Source: Verrucomicrobiia bacterium (GTDB taxonomy: Bacteria > Verrucomicrobiota > Verrucomicrobiia > Limisphaerales > JADLHS01). From it: a stretch of DNA of 64,000 nt. Shown one piece after another: positions 16,818 to 25,695 of the stretch (positions are counted from its first letter, which is position 1; each line of letters begins with the position of its first letter). The position numbers and the translations under genes are program-made. The stretch lies in NCBI GenBank assembly GCA_026125285.1, contig JAHCLO010000004.1, forward strand, positions 1 through 64,000. The letters are read 5' to 3'. The notes beneath the pieces are model-generated. The model had not been told where the DNA came from and searched no databases. It saw nothing but the letters and a program-made list of their open reading frames with translations.

Positions 16818-19800
16818 CTAAAGTTTTTGGGGCCGGACAATTTCGCTGCGATGGAATTCAGCGAGTCTGGTCTTCCATTCCGCAACTTTGTCAGGTTGGC
16901 TGGTAGCTTCATAGAGATTGACGAGTCGCTCCAAGGTTTCCCGTATGCGTATCATGCCCGCAGGAGGAATTTGCACTTCTCTTTGCTTCATGCCCTCGTA
17001 GCCGGAGCGCAGGAGGGGTTCGGCTTCAGCATACTTTTTCTGCCCGAGCAGACTCCCGCCCAGTTGGCTGCGGCTGTTGAAGGTCCGCCAGTCGTCCGGG
17101 GACGTCTTCTCACGGATCGTCAGGGCTTCGCGGGCGGTGGCTTCCGCGGCGGCGAATTCTTGCCGGGCCAACCGATGCAAGGTCAACTGGGCAAGCAAAC
17201 CGGCAAGCTCCGGGGAATCTGCCGGAAGGTTACCGCGCATCCGACCGATCTGGTCCTGCAGCAGCGACTCAAGCGCGCGCTGATCGTCGAGCCCCGTCAA
17301 CACAGCGTGCAATACTTGATAGGCGTGAGTCCGTTCGTTGTCAGGCCAGTCCGGATGCTGCAGGTAGAGCTTCCAGGCCTTTTCCGCGTGCGGACGTGCT
17401 CCGACCAACTCCTTTTGCACCCACTGCAGTTCGGCCAAATGATGCAGGATCATTGCAAAATCATGGTTCGTGGAGGCCTCGCCTTTACCCTCGGCGGCTC
17501 GGAGCAGTTCAAGTTCCTCCCGGATAATTTCAGCAGCCTCCTCGTATTTGCCGTGTTCCGCCTGCAGCCTGCCAATCTCCAGCCGCGACATTCTGGTTTG
17601 ATAATGCTCATTTCCGAGGGCGTTCTTGCGGATTTCCAGCGATTCACTAAAAGCTTGGTTCGCCTCCTCGACCCGATCAGCCCTCGCAAGGATGCGGCCG
17701 AGCAAGACGAGTGAATTCGCCACGAACTCATGTTTATCGCCGGAGAGCCTCCTTTCCTCAGTCAACTCTTCTCTGTGGGCGGCTTCAGCTCCGATCAGGT
17801 CGCCAACCATTTCCAACTCGCGAGCGAGAGAGGCGAGGGCTCCAGCCAAGGCGCGCCGGGGTCCACCTGGAATTCCCTTTCGCATCCTTGCCTCCTCCCG
17901 AAAAAATACGGCCGACTCCGCGTGTTTGTTTTGGGTCCGTAAAACCTTGGCGAAATCCGACAGCAGGGTTGCGGTGAACAAATTGTCCCCGCTATGGACT
18001 TTCCGCCTGATTTCCAGCGCTTCCCGGTACGCAGCCTCCGCTTCAGAATACTTCTTTCGCCGTTCAAGGATGTACCCCAGGTACTGCAGGGAGGTAGCTG
18101 CCTCTACTGGCGCTTTGCCGCCCAGATTCCTCTGAATCGCCAAGGCCAGTCGGACATTCCGTTCCGCCTCGTCCAACTTGCCCAGTCCCCCCATGGCATA
18201 GCCCAATGCACTGAGCGAGGCCGCCACCCACAAGTTGGTCTCCCCGAAGACCGATTTTCGCAGCCGCAGCGCTTCCTCGTGCATTTCCTTCGCCTTCTCA
18301 AAGTCCTCCAGCACCATGTAGATTTCACCAATAGTGCTTTGCATCTCCGCTTCCACCTCGGGCTGCGCTTTCAAATCCTTGGCCGCCCGCTTCATCGTCT
18401 GGTCCAGGACATTCCGTAACATCGGCAGGTTACTACCTGCCACCGACGGGCCCACGCCGATGACCATGTCCTTGAGCAATTGGGCGACCTGCTGGCTTTT
18501 GGCAGCTTCGGTTTCAGCTTGCTCCAGATTGTTCTCGGCCTGCTGTCGTAAGCGAATTTGCTCCCGTTCCGCTGCGGATGCGCGTTGGTACGCACGGTTC
18601 TTCTGTGCGAACTGCCACGTCGAAATGGCCAGCCCGATGGCCAGCGCCAGGATCACCGCACCAGCAGCCGCGAAGCCGAATTTGTGCCGCCGGACCGTCT
18701 TCTGGAACTCATACCAGCGACTGGGTGGCCGCGCCACCACGGGCTCGCAATCGAGATGCCGGCGAATGTCCGCCGCCAGCGCATTGGCCGTCTCGTAGCG
18801 GCTCGCTCGATCCTTCTCCAGACACCTCATCGCGATCCAGTCCAGATCGCCTCGCACCAGATGCACCAGTCTGGGTGGCTCGGTGTGGCGTTGGTGCGCC
18901 GTGACGGTTGACACCTCGGCGGCCATCGTGCTCAGTCGCGTCGAGGGACGTTGCGGTTCTTCCTCGCGAATGATGCGGCGCATTCGGTCCAGACCGGCGG
19001 CCAGCAGCTCCTTTTGATCGAAGGGCGGGCTGCCCGTGAGCAATTCGTAGAGCAGCACGCCCAGGCTGTAGATGTCGCTGCGGGTGTCAATATCCAGCGC
19101 GCTCATCTCAGCCTGCTCGGGGCTCATGTAGGCCGGCGTGCCGATGAATTGCTCGAAGGCGGTGAAGACAGTCTTGTCGGTCAGGCGCTGATCGGTGGTC
19201 GCCTTGGCGATGCCGAAGTCAATCACCTTGGGTACGGGGATGCCGTCCTGCGACGTGACCAGGATGTTCGAGGGTTTGATGTCGCGGTGAATGATGCCTT
19301 TCTGATGCGCGTGCTGAATGGCCTGGCAGACCTGCATGAACAACTTGAGGCGCTGCTCGGTGGAAAGTTGGTTCTTGTCGCAGAAGTCGGTGATCTTCGT
19401 TCCCCGAACCAATTCCATCACAAAGTACGGCCGGCCGGTTTCGGTGGCCCCGGCATCCAGCACCCGCGCGATGTTGGGATGGTCCATCAGCGCCAGCGCC
19501 TGGCGTTCGGCCTCGAAGCGGGCGATGACCTGCTTGGTATCCATGCCCAGCTTAATGACTTTGAGCGCAACGCGCCGCCGCACGGTCTCCTGCTGTTCAG
19601 CCATGTAAACCACACCGCAACCGCCCTCGCCGATTTGCTGGAGCAGCTTGTAACGGCCAATGCGGTCGCCGGGTTTTTCAGCCAGTGGTGAAGGGATGGG
19701 GCTGGCCGACTGTGCCGGTGGAGTTTTCAAGGGTTGCGAAAAGAACCCACCCGCATCCGCGTTCGCTCGCAACAACTTCTCCACCTGCTCGCGAAGCGCC

Positions 19801-19907
19801 GCGTCCGTGCCACACGCTTCATCAAGAAAGCGCGCCCGCTCGGCCGCGTCCTCGCGTTCGAGCGCTTCGTTGAACAGGGTTTGCAGAGACTTGTCCGGAC
19901 TCATCAA
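16818..19907 (-). CDS. Membrane Ser/Thr protein kinase with TPR domain
   Basis: A 1029-residue Hanks-type kinase. The N-terminal 60 residues are a helical segment typical of kinases partnered with ECF sigma factors. The kinase domain spans about 86-370: glycine loop IGEGGCGVV, Lys116 in VALKV, HRDIKPSN at 207-214, DFG 230-232 and the GTPAYMSPEQAE activation segment. One transmembrane helix lies near 410-432 (GFAAAGAVILALAIGLAI). It is followed by a coiled stretch and about ten TPR units to the C-terminus (YSEAEAAYREALEIRRK and similar). It lies 83 bases downstream of an ECF sigma gene, a pairing widespread in Planctomycetota and Verrucomicrobiota. Probably it controls or is controlled by that sigma factor. 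Confidence 0.92.
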   Translation of the reverse strand: MMSPDKSLQTLFNEALEREDAAERARFLDEACGTDAALREQVEKLLRANADAGGFFSQPLKTPPAQSASPIPSPLAEKPGDRIGRYKLLQQIGEGGCGVVYMAEQQETVRRRVALKVIKLGMDTKQVIARFEAERQALALMDHPNIARVLDAGATETGRPYFVMELVRGTKITDFCDKNQLSTEQRLKLFMQVCQAIQHAHQKGIIHRDIKPSNILVTSQDGIPVPKVIDFGIAKATTDQRLTDKTVFTAFEQFIGTPAYMSPEQAEMSALDIDTRSDIYSLGVLLYELLTGSPPFDQKELLAAGLDRMRRIIREEEPQRPSTRLSTMAAEVSTVTAHQRHTEPPRLVHLVRGDLDWIAMRCLEKDRASRYETANALAADIRRHLDCEPVVARPPSRWYEFQKTVRRHKFGFAAAGAVILALAIGLAISTWQFAQKNRAYQRASAAEREQIRLRQQAENNLEQAETEAAKSQQVAQLLKDMVIGVGPSVAGSNLPMLRNVLDQTMKRAAKDLKAQPEVEAEMQSTIGEIYMVLEDFEKAKEMHEEALRLRKSVFGETNLWVAASLSALGYAMGGLGKLDEAERNVRLALAIQRNLGGKAPVEAATSLQYLGYILERRKKYSEAEAAYREALEIRRKVHSGDNLFTATLLSDFAKVLRTQNKHAESAVFFREEARMRKGIPGGPRRALAGALASLARELEMVGDLIGAEAAHREELTEERRLSGDKHEFVANSLVLLGRILARADRVEEANQAFSESLEIRKNALGNEHYQTRMSRLEIGRLQAEHGKYEEAAEIIREELELLRAAEGKGEASTNHDFAMILHHLAELQWVQKELVGARPHAEKAWKLYLQHPDWPDNERTHAYQVLHAVLTGLDDQRALESLLQDQIGRMRGNLPADSPELAGLLAQLTLHRLARQEFAAAEATAREALTIREKTSPDDWRTFNSRSQLGGSLLGQKKYAEAEPLLRSGYEGMKQREVQIPPAGMIRIRETLERLVNLYEATSQPDKVAEWKTRLAEFHRSEIVRPQKL

Positions 19908-19990
19908 TCGTTTCGGTTCTGGCTTTTCACCGGCTGCCTTCGTTCTTTAAGGCGCAATCTTGCTCAAAAAAGGGACAGCCGGTTGGGAGT

Positions 19991-20557
19991 TCAGCGCCCA
20001 ATGGCTTGACGCAACTCATCATAAAGCCACGCGCGGGCGAAGGCCCAGTAGCGTTTGGCCGTCCGGTCGGTGACTCCCAATACCTGCCCCGCCTCGTCCA
20101 GAGTCAGTCCGCCGAAGAACCGCAGCTTCACGATCCCGGCCGCCTTCGGGTCGTGTTGAGCGAGTTTGTCCAACGCCTCACTCACCAGTAACAGTGTGTC
20201 GTCATCGGCTTCGATGGCGAGTTCCACTTTATCCAGATCAAGCCTTTCCCAGTTGCCGCCGCGTTTGCCGGCGCCATTGCGCCGGGCACGGTCAATCAGG
20301 ATGCGCCGCATCGCGTCGGCAGCGGCTGCGAAGAAATGGGCACGATTGGCAAACGGGACCTGGGCACCATTGCCGGTTAGCCTCAACCAAGCTTCGTGGA
20401 CGAGCGCGGTGGGTTGAAGTGTATGGCCGGCGGCTTCATTGGCCATTCTTGCGGTGGCCAGCTTGCGCAGCTCTTCGTAAACCAGCGGCAACAACTCCTC
20501 CGCGGCTTGAGGGCCACCAGTCTGAATGGCGTCGAGGATTCGCGTAACCTGGCTCAT
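19991..20557 (-). CDS. ECF sigma factor of the Sig-70_X6 type
   Basis: A 188-residue sigma factor. Region 2 (ELLPLVYEELRKLATARMA...GHTLQPTALVHEAWLRLTG) matches the ECF group called Sig-70_X6/TIGR02999. Region 4 is the helix-turn-helix KLRFFGGLTLDEAGQVLGVTDRTAKRYW. Members of this group usually sit next to a Ser/Thr kinase, as here (kinase gene 83 bases downstream), and are thought to be activated by phosphorylation instead of by an anti-sigma factor. It is divergent from trpS; its first 30 or so bases lie within the long upstream part of the trpS reading frame. Confidence 0.9.
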   Translation of the reverse strand: MSQVTRILDAIQTGGPQAAEELLPLVYEELRKLATARMANEAAGHTLQPTALVHEAWLRLTGNGAQVPFANRAHFFAAAADAMRRILIDRARRNGAGKRGGNWERLDLDKVELAIEADDDTLLLVSEALDKLAQHDPKAAGIVKLRFFGGLTLDEAGQVLGVTDRTAKRYWAFARAWLYDELRQAIGR

Positions 20558-20693
20558 GGGTTTGGTCGAGACTGGGATCTATACCGTGGTTTTTGCAATG
20601 CAAATAATCGCCGATGTCTCGGCAGAACCCGGAGCCGACCAAGACTCTGACTCGAGACTTTCTTTCCTTCCAATGTCCCGGCTATGTTTCGTC

Positions 20694-21659
20694 ATGCGAA
20701 TTTTGTCCGGCATTCAGCCCTCGGGCGCGTTGCATCTCGGGAATTACTTCGGGATGATGCGCCCGGCCATCGAGCTTCAGGAAAAGGGCGAAGCGTATTA
20801 CTTCATCGCCGACTACCACTCGATGACGTCCCTGTTCGATCCGGTTGAGCGCCGGAAGAACACGCTGGACGTGGCGCTGGATTTCCTCGCGTGCGGTTTG
20901 GACCCTAAGCGCGCCGTGTTCTTCAAGCAATCCGACGTACCGGAGGTCACCGAACTGACCTGGCTTCTCTCGACGGTCACGCCGATGGGATTGCTGGAGC
21001 GGGCGCACAGTTACAAAGACAAGACCGCCAAGGGCATCGCCGCGAGCCACGGCCTGTTCGCTTATCCCGTCTTGATGGCGGCGGACATTTTGATTTACGA
21101 CTCGAACGTTGTGCCGGTCGGGCAGGACCAGAAACAGCACGTCGAGATGACCCGCGACATCGCCATCAAGTTCAACGAGCAATACGGTGAAACCTTCGTG
21201 ATTCCTGAGCCGCAAATCCGCGACTCGGTAGCCAAAGTACCCGGCATTGACGGCGAGAAAATGAGCAAGAGCTACGGCAACACCATCGAGATTTTCGGGG
21301 ATGAAAAGGCGCTCCGCAAAAAGGTCATGGCCATCAAGATGGACAGCCGCACGCCGGCCGAGCCGAAGCCGGACGCCGAACAAAATCTCGCCATCCAAAT
21401 CCTGAAACTCGTCGCGCCGCCCGACGTGGCGAAGGATTTTGAAGACCGCCTCCGCGTCGGCGGGCTCGGCTACGGCGATTTGAAGAAAGCGTTGTTCGAG
21501 CACTACTGGAATTACTTCGCCGAGGCGCGGAAGAAACGCACCGAGTTGGTGGCGAACCTGGACCATGTGAACCAGGTCTTGTGCGACGGCGCGGCCAAGG
21601 CACGGGCGAAGGCGCGGGAAGTTCTCAAACGGGCGCGCAAAGCAAGCGGGCTGGAGTAG
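20694..21659 (+). CDS. trpS: Tryptophan-tRNA ligase
   Basis: A 321-residue class I aminoacyl-tRNA synthetase that charges tRNA-Trp. The start MRILSGIQPSGALHLGNYFG at 20694 matches the family N-terminus; an in-frame ATG at 20673 and a longer open frame exist but add no conserved sequence. The HIGH-type motif is HLGN, and the KMSKS motif is present as GEKMSKSYGN. Length is normal for the family. It stands alone on the plus strand, divergent from the ECF sigma gene and about 100 bases before the toxin-antitoxin pair. Confidence 0.95.
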   Translation: MRILSGIQPSGALHLGNYFGMMRPAIELQEKGEAYYFIADYHSMTSLFDPVERRKNTLDVALDFLACGLDPKRAVFFKQSDVPEVTELTWLLSTVTPMGLLERAHSYKDKTAKGIAASHGLFAYPVLMAADILIYDSNVVPVGQDQKQHVEMTRDIAIKFNEQYGETFVIPEPQIRDSVAKVPGIDGEKMSKSYGNTIEIFGDEKALRKKVMAIKMDSRTPAEPKPDAEQNLAIQILKLVAPPDVAKDFEDRLRVGGLGYGDLKKALFEHYWNYFAEARKKRTELVANLDHVNQVLCDGAAKARAKAREVLKRARKASGLE

Positions 21660-21758
21660 TCCGGCTGGTGACGGAAAAGTTGGAGAGTGTGGTCGTGCCG
21701 ACGGAGGAGTGAATTGCCTTTTGCCAACCTTGAGGCGGCACGTTAGTTTCTCACTGCC

Positions 21759-21983
21759 ATGAGCACGTTGATTGAGATTCAAGATGCCGTTGCCCAGCTT
21801 CCCAGCAACGAGAAGAAAGCCTTACAGGTGTGGCTCAATTCCCAAGCCGAGCCAGAGATGACGGCCCAGGAAGAGCAACGCTTGCTGCGCTCGCTGGATG
21901 AAGCCCTGCGTGACATTGATGGCGGCAAAGGCGTTTCGATGGATGAAGTCCGCCAGCGCGTCGGCTCATGGGCTGCAAAATAA
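21759..21983 (+). CDS. Antitoxin of a type II toxin-antitoxin pair
   Basis: A 74-residue acidic protein (MSTLIEIQDAVAQLPSNEKK...RSLDEALRDIDGGKGVSMDEVRQRVGSWAAK). The N-terminal helices and the C-terminal SMDEVRQRV segment are typical of addiction-module antitoxins that pair with ParE/RelE toxins. The reading frame overlaps the toxin gene by 16 bases, the normal arrangement for translational coupling. The antitoxin probably represses its own promoter. Identification rests on pattern and context. Confidence 0.8.
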   Translation: MSTLIEIQDAVAQLPSNEKKALQVWLNSQAEPEMTAQEEQRLLRSLDEALRDIDGGKGVSMDEVRQRVGSWAAK

Positions 21984-22258
21984 TCTTCTCGCCGCAAGCC
22001 ATCGCGGATTTGGAGTCTGCCGTCCGTTTCATCGCCAAAGACAATCGTGACGCAGCCGTGCGCGTGGGCAACGCACTTGTTGATCGGGTTTCGATTTTGG
22101 AGAATTTCCCCTTGGTCGGTTCGCCGCATCCCAAACGTCCCGGCGTGCGCAAACTGGTTTCGCGTCCTTACATCATCTACTACCGCCCGAGACTGGAGGA
22201 AGACTGCGTGGACATTTTGCGCTACTGGCACGGCGCACGAGGTGAACCGGAACTTTAA
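21968..22258 (+). CDS. RelE/ParE-family toxin
   Basis: A 96-residue basic protein with the ParE/RelE layout: an N-terminal strand and helix (IIFSPQAIADLESAVRFIAKD), helix AVRVGNALVDRVSILENFP, the GSPHPKRPGVRKL turn, and C-terminal strands PYIIYYRPR and VDILRYWHGARGEPEL. RelE members cleave ribosome-bound mRNA and ParE members poison gyrase; the sequence alone does not separate these. The 3' end runs directly into a remnant of a type IIA topoisomerase gene, which suggests the pair was inserted there. Confidence 0.85.
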   Translation: MGCKIIFSPQAIADLESAVRFIAKDNRDAAVRVGNALVDRVSILENFPLVGSPHPKRPGVRKLVSRPYIIYYRPRLEEDCVDILRYWHGARGEPEL

Positions 22259-22269
22259 TCTTGCGTTGC

Positions 22270-22409
22270 ATACCGGTGTCACGCGCTTCAAAGGCCTGGG
22301 TGACATCAGCCAGAAAGAATTCGCGCAATTCATCGGCAAAGAAATGCGCCTGAGCAAAATGGAATACGCGCCGCGCGCCGAGTCCGCGCCAATCTTCAAC
22401 TTCTACATG
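22270..22409 (+). pseudogene. Remnant of a type IIA topoisomerase B-subunit gene
   Basis: A short stretch in one frame reads GVTRFKGLGDISQKEFAQFI, continuing GKEMRLSKMEYAPRAESA and PIFNFYM. This is the hallmark C-terminal TOPRIM-end segment of GyrB/ParE-type proteins (RFKGLGEM/I) with the final FxFxMG region, cut off before the expected GKxTPxRRxFI tail. No upstream ATPase or TOPRIM core is present: the preceding bases are the toxin gene. So this is a 3' fragment left after deletion or insertion. It is unlikely to be translated. Confidence 0.65.
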
Positions 22410-22462
22410 TCTCGAGCCCGTGGTTGCGCCCCACCATTGTCCCAAACACGCGAAAGAAACAT

Positions 22463-22502
22463 TTGACCCTTGTGCGTAGCGTGTGCTAGTAGAGTAATAC
22501 AC
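22463..22502 (+). promoter_or_regulatory. Promoter and likely GntR operator
   Basis: TTGACC at 22463-22468 and an extended -10 TGC-TAGTAG (22484-22492) with 18 bases between hexamers. Overlapping the -10 is an imperfect palindrome GTGTGCTAGT-AGAG-TAATACAC (22481-22502), of the GTGT..TA....TA..ACAC form known for YtrA-type GntR regulators. The site is 39 bases before the GntR start. It fits autorepression of the GntR/ABC operon. Prediction by eye only. Confidence 0.45.
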
Positions 22503-22540
22503 TTTACGCGACGACAACATCCGCCAACCATTGAACGCTT

Positions 22541-22933
22541 TTGCAAATACATATCAATTCCCATGACGGCGTCCCGATCTATCTCCAGATCGTCAACCAG
22601 GTAAAACACCTTGCCGCCGCCGGCCGCTTGGCGGCAGGTGAGGAGATTCCGCCCATCCGCGTGCTCGCCGAACAACTCGTCGTCAATCCCAACACCGTCG
22701 CGCGGGCTTATCTGGAATTGGAACGTGCCGGCCTGGTCACCAAACGCCACGGCTCCGGAACGTATGTTTCCGAAATCCCGTCGCCGCTAACTCAACGCGA
22801 GAAACGCAAGCTCCTGACTCAGCGCGTGGACGCTTTGCTGGCCGAGGCATATCACCTCGACATCGAATTGGAGGAAGTCTGCGCGTTGCTGCAAGAACGT
22901 CACGAGGCCATCCATTCCCAGGCCGGGAAATGA
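22541..22933 (+). CDS. GntR-family (YtrA-type) transcriptional regulator
   Basis: A 130-residue short GntR regulator. The TTG at 22541 gives LQIHINSHDGVPIYLQIVNQ, the normal YtrA-group N-terminus. The winged helix-turn-helix follows (EEIPPIRVLAEQLVVNPNTV, then ARAYLELERAGLVTKRHGSG). The C-terminus is only a short helical dimerisation tail without an effector-binding domain, as in YtrA regulators. The stop overlaps the start of the ABC ATPase gene by 4 bases (ATGA), so regulator and transporter are one operon. A palindrome over the promoter is the probable binding site. Confidence 0.88.
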   Translation: MQIHINSHDGVPIYLQIVNQVKHLAAAGRLAAGEEIPPIRVLAEQLVVNPNTVARAYLELERAGLVTKRHGSGTYVSEIPSPLTQREKRKLLTQRVDALLAEAYHLDIELEEVCALLQERHEAIHSQAGK

Positions 22934-23844
22934 AATTTCCTTCTCCATCTTCTGCTGACGCCGTGATCGCGATCACGGGGTTGCGCCGCCGATTCGGCGC
23001 GAAAATCGCGTTGGACAACGTGTCGCTCTATGTGCCGCGGGGCTGCGTGTTCGGCCTTGTCGGTGAGAACGGGGCCGGCAAGACCACGCTGATCAAGCAC
23101 CTCCTCGGTTTGCTGAAAGCCGAAGCGGGATCGGTTCGCGTCTTCGGGCTGAATCCCGTGGCGGAGCCGGTGGGCGTCCTGAGTCGGACGGGCTATCTCT
23201 CTGAGTATCGCGATTTGCCCGGCTGGATGCGGGTGGATCAACTGCTTCGCTACACGCAGGCTTTTTATCCCAAGTGGGATGAAACCTACGCGGAAGAATT
23301 GCGCGAGCAATTCGGTCTCGATCCGGCGGCGCAGGTCAAAACGCTCTCGCAAGGCCAGCAGGCCAAGGCGGGATTGCTCCTCGCCCTCGCGTTTCGGCCC
23401 GAACTGCTGCTGCTGGATGAACCGAGTACCGGCCTCGATCCCATCGTGCGGCGCGACATTCTGGAAGCCGTCATCCGCACGGTGGCCGAGGAAGGACGCA
23501 CGGTTTTTTTCTCCTCACATTTGCTGGACGAAATCGAGCGCGTGTCCGACCAACTCGCCATGATTCATCAGGGCAAAGTTGTTCTGTGCGGCCAATTGGA
23601 CGACGTCAAGTCCACGCACCGCCGGTTGGTATTGCGCTTTAATGAACCGCAATCCGCGCCGCCGAAAATTCTTCGGGCTTTGAGTCTCACGGGTTCGGGC
23701 CGCGAATGGACTGCGCTCTGCAACGGTGCCCGCGAGGAACTGATCGCCGACGTGGTGACCCTCGGCGCTTGCGTCGTTTCCGAACAAACCCCGACGTTGG
23801 ACGAAATTTTCGTCGCGCGAGCGGGTCAAAAACATTCCGTGTGA
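22930..23844 (+). CDS. ABC transporter ATP-binding protein
   Basis: 304 residues with a complete nucleotide-binding domain: Walker A GENGAGKTT, Q-loop region YLSEYRDLP, signature LSQGQQAKAG, Walker B LLLLDEPSTGLD and the switch histidine in FFSSHLLDEIERV. The C-terminal 80 residues form a small accessory domain typical of export-type (CcmA/YtrB-like) ATPases. The start at 22930 overlaps the GntR stop, and the stop overlaps the permease GTG start (GTGA at 23841-23844). Together with the permease it probably exports a drug, peptide or lipid under control of the GntR protein. The substrate is unknown. Confidence 0.92.
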   Translation: MKFPSPSSADAVIAITGLRRRFGAKIALDNVSLYVPRGCVFGLVGENGAGKTTLIKHLLGLLKAEAGSVRVFGLNPVAEPVGVLSRTGYLSEYRDLPGWMRVDQLLRYTQAFYPKWDETYAEELREQFGLDPAAQVKTLSQGQQAKAGLLLALAFRPELLLLDEPSTGLDPIVRRDILEAVIRTVAEEGRTVFFSSHLLDEIERVSDQLAMIHQGKVVLCGQLDDVKSTHRRLVLRFNEPQSAPPKILRALSLTGSGREWTALCNGAREELIADVVTLGACVVSEQTPTLDEIFVARAGQKHSV

Positions 23845-25637
23845 ATCCGCCGGCTACAATTTCGAGACGGATGACCTGCTCCCCGGCGGCCGCCATGGTT
23901 TGGGAAATCTGCCGGGAAAGCCGCTTTACGTTTTTGGCCGTGCTCGCGGCCATTCCAGCTTGCGCTATTGTTCAGCAGTTCCTGTCCGAATCACCGGCTG
24001 CAAGCAGGAAGTTTGTTGATTTTTGCACGTTGCCGATGGCGCTATCGCTCGCCGTGATCTTCGGCTGTCTCAAATTCACCGAGAGTGATCGAAAACAACG
24101 GTTCACGGGATTTCCGGCGCGACTATTCACCTTGCCGGTGCGGACCTGGCAACTGGTCATCTATCCTATGCTCTTCGGTGCGGTGGCCGTCAGCCTGATT
24201 TATCTCGCCTGGGCGGGCTTGGTCTTCCGGCATAGGTCCGTACCATTTCCCTTCGGCTGGCCGTGCCTTTATCTGGCGACCGGGATGGTTTGTTTCCAAG
24301 CCATCGTCTGGGCGCTGGCCAATTTCCGCATCACCCGCCTGATTGTCCTGGGCGTGTTCGGCACCGTCCTCACTTTCGGATGGATACTGTTCAGCGCGGA
24401 CATCCTCCGCCTCTTAATGCCAGGCACGGAACGCTCCCGGTTCGTGAACCTGCATACGATCCAAATGGGCGTTTTGTGTGCGTTGAGTGTCACGTCTTAT
24501 GGCGCTGCCTGCTGGGCCGTGGGGCGACAACGGCAGGGCGCGAGTTTCAAAATCACCTGGCCCCGAATTCGGCTTGTTTCAATGAACCTGTTAGTGGCAT
24601 GGGCGTCCCGATCGTGCGTTTCGATTCGAACGGGCGCAACGCCCATTGCACTATCGCCGGCGCGGCCAAAACCTTTTGCATCGGCGGAGGCCGCCCAATC
24701 TTGGTTTGAGTGGCGTCGCAACGGCGTCCTGTTGCCCGCCAGCGTCGGCGTGGTGCTGCTGCTGATCGTCTTCCCGGCTACCCTGGTCCGCTATTTGGCG
24801 GGCGAGCCACTGTCGGCAAACCTGATCCTTTGGATTGTATTCTGGATTTTCGTTCTGCCCTTTGCGCTCGCCTTCATCATTGGACAAGGATTCGGCAAAA
24901 CGAATTTCTGGGGGAAGGAACTTGGCCTGACCCTGTTTCACGCCGTGCGCCCGATGACCGGGGAAATGTGGTGCGCGGTGAAACTCAAGACCGCGGCGTG
25001 GAGCGCCCTCGTCACCTGGCTGCTGGTTTTCGTGATGTCCGCTCTCTGGCTGGCAGCGTGCGTGGACTGGAGCCGATTGCCCGTCAATTCCCTCTTTGTG
25101 CTGCAAATTCTTCAACCGGACCTTTTGGCCGGAATCGTGGGGCTGTCGGTGGTGGTGATCCTGTTCCTCTTCGCGACGCTGATCCTGCTTACGTGGCGAT
25201 TGTTGGCGGCGAACATTTACCTTGGCGTGCTGGACAACAAATGTCTTTTCAATCTCTCCGTCTGCATTGTCTTCATCACTCTCTTTTCGGCACCCGGGCT
25301 GGGCATGTGGTGTCTCCAGCATCCCGTGCAATTCGAGCGACTCCTGCTGGAACCGGCCTGGCTGCCGTGGACGTTGACCGTTTGCTGTCTGCTCAAGCTG
25401 GGATTGGCCGCGAGTCTGTGCAGCATTGCGATGCAGCGGGGAATGGTTTCAGCGCGAACCGCCCTGAAATATTTCACCGCTTGGCTGTTCGGCACCGAAG
25501 CTCTGCTCCTGCTGGTTTTGCTCGTGCCCGTCAGTGGGGCGATGAGCCACTTGCTGGCCCTCCTGGCCGTGCTCGCGCTGCCGTTGGTGCGGGTGAGCCT
25601 CGCCCCGTTTGCCTTCGCCCGGAGCCGGCATCACTGA
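23841..25637 (+). CDS. ABC transporter permease
   Basis: A 598-residue multi-pass membrane protein. The GTG at 23841 overlaps the ATPase stop by 4 bases and is the best start; the open frame extends further upstream only as a shadow of the ATPase gene. There are many hydrophobic segments in two halves (for example LAVLAAIPACAIVQQFL, LIVLGVFGTVLTFGWILF, VGVVLLLIVFPATLVRYL, LLVLLVPVSGAMSHLLALLA), separated by a hydrophilic loop near residue 280. It fits the large permeases encoded with YtrA-type regulators. There is no recognisable substrate-binding protein gene nearby, so an exporter is more likely than an importer. Confidence 0.82.
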   Translation: MNPPATISRRMTCSPAAAMVWEICRESRFTFLAVLAAIPACAIVQQFLSESPAASRKFVDFCTLPMALSLAVIFGCLKFTESDRKQRFTGFPARLFTLPVRTWQLVIYPMLFGAVAVSLIYLAWAGLVFRHRSVPFPFGWPCLYLATGMVCFQAIVWALANFRITRLIVLGVFGTVLTFGWILFSADILRLLMPGTERSRFVNLHTIQMGVLCALSVTSYGAACWAVGRQRQGASFKITWPRIRLVSMNLLVAWASRSCVSIRTGATPIALSPARPKPFASAEAAQSWFEWRRNGVLLPASVGVVLLLIVFPATLVRYLAGEPLSANLILWIVFWIFVLPFALAFIIGQGFGKTNFWGKELGLTLFHAVRPMTGEMWCAVKLKTAAWSALVTWLLVFVMSALWLAACVDWSRLPVNSLFVLQILQPDLLAGIVGLSVVVILFLFATLILLTWRLLAANIYLGVLDNKCLFNLSVCIVFITLFSAPGLGMWCLQHPVQFERLLLEPAWLPWTLTVCCLLKLGLAASLCSIAMQRGMVSARTALKYFTAWLFGTEALLLLVLLVPVSGAMSHLLALLAVLALPLVRVSLAPFAFARSRHH

Positions 25638-25695
25638 TGTGCCGCTATTGGAAGCCGCGTTCCGTGTCATGACGCGCTTCACGGCCTGACTAAAT

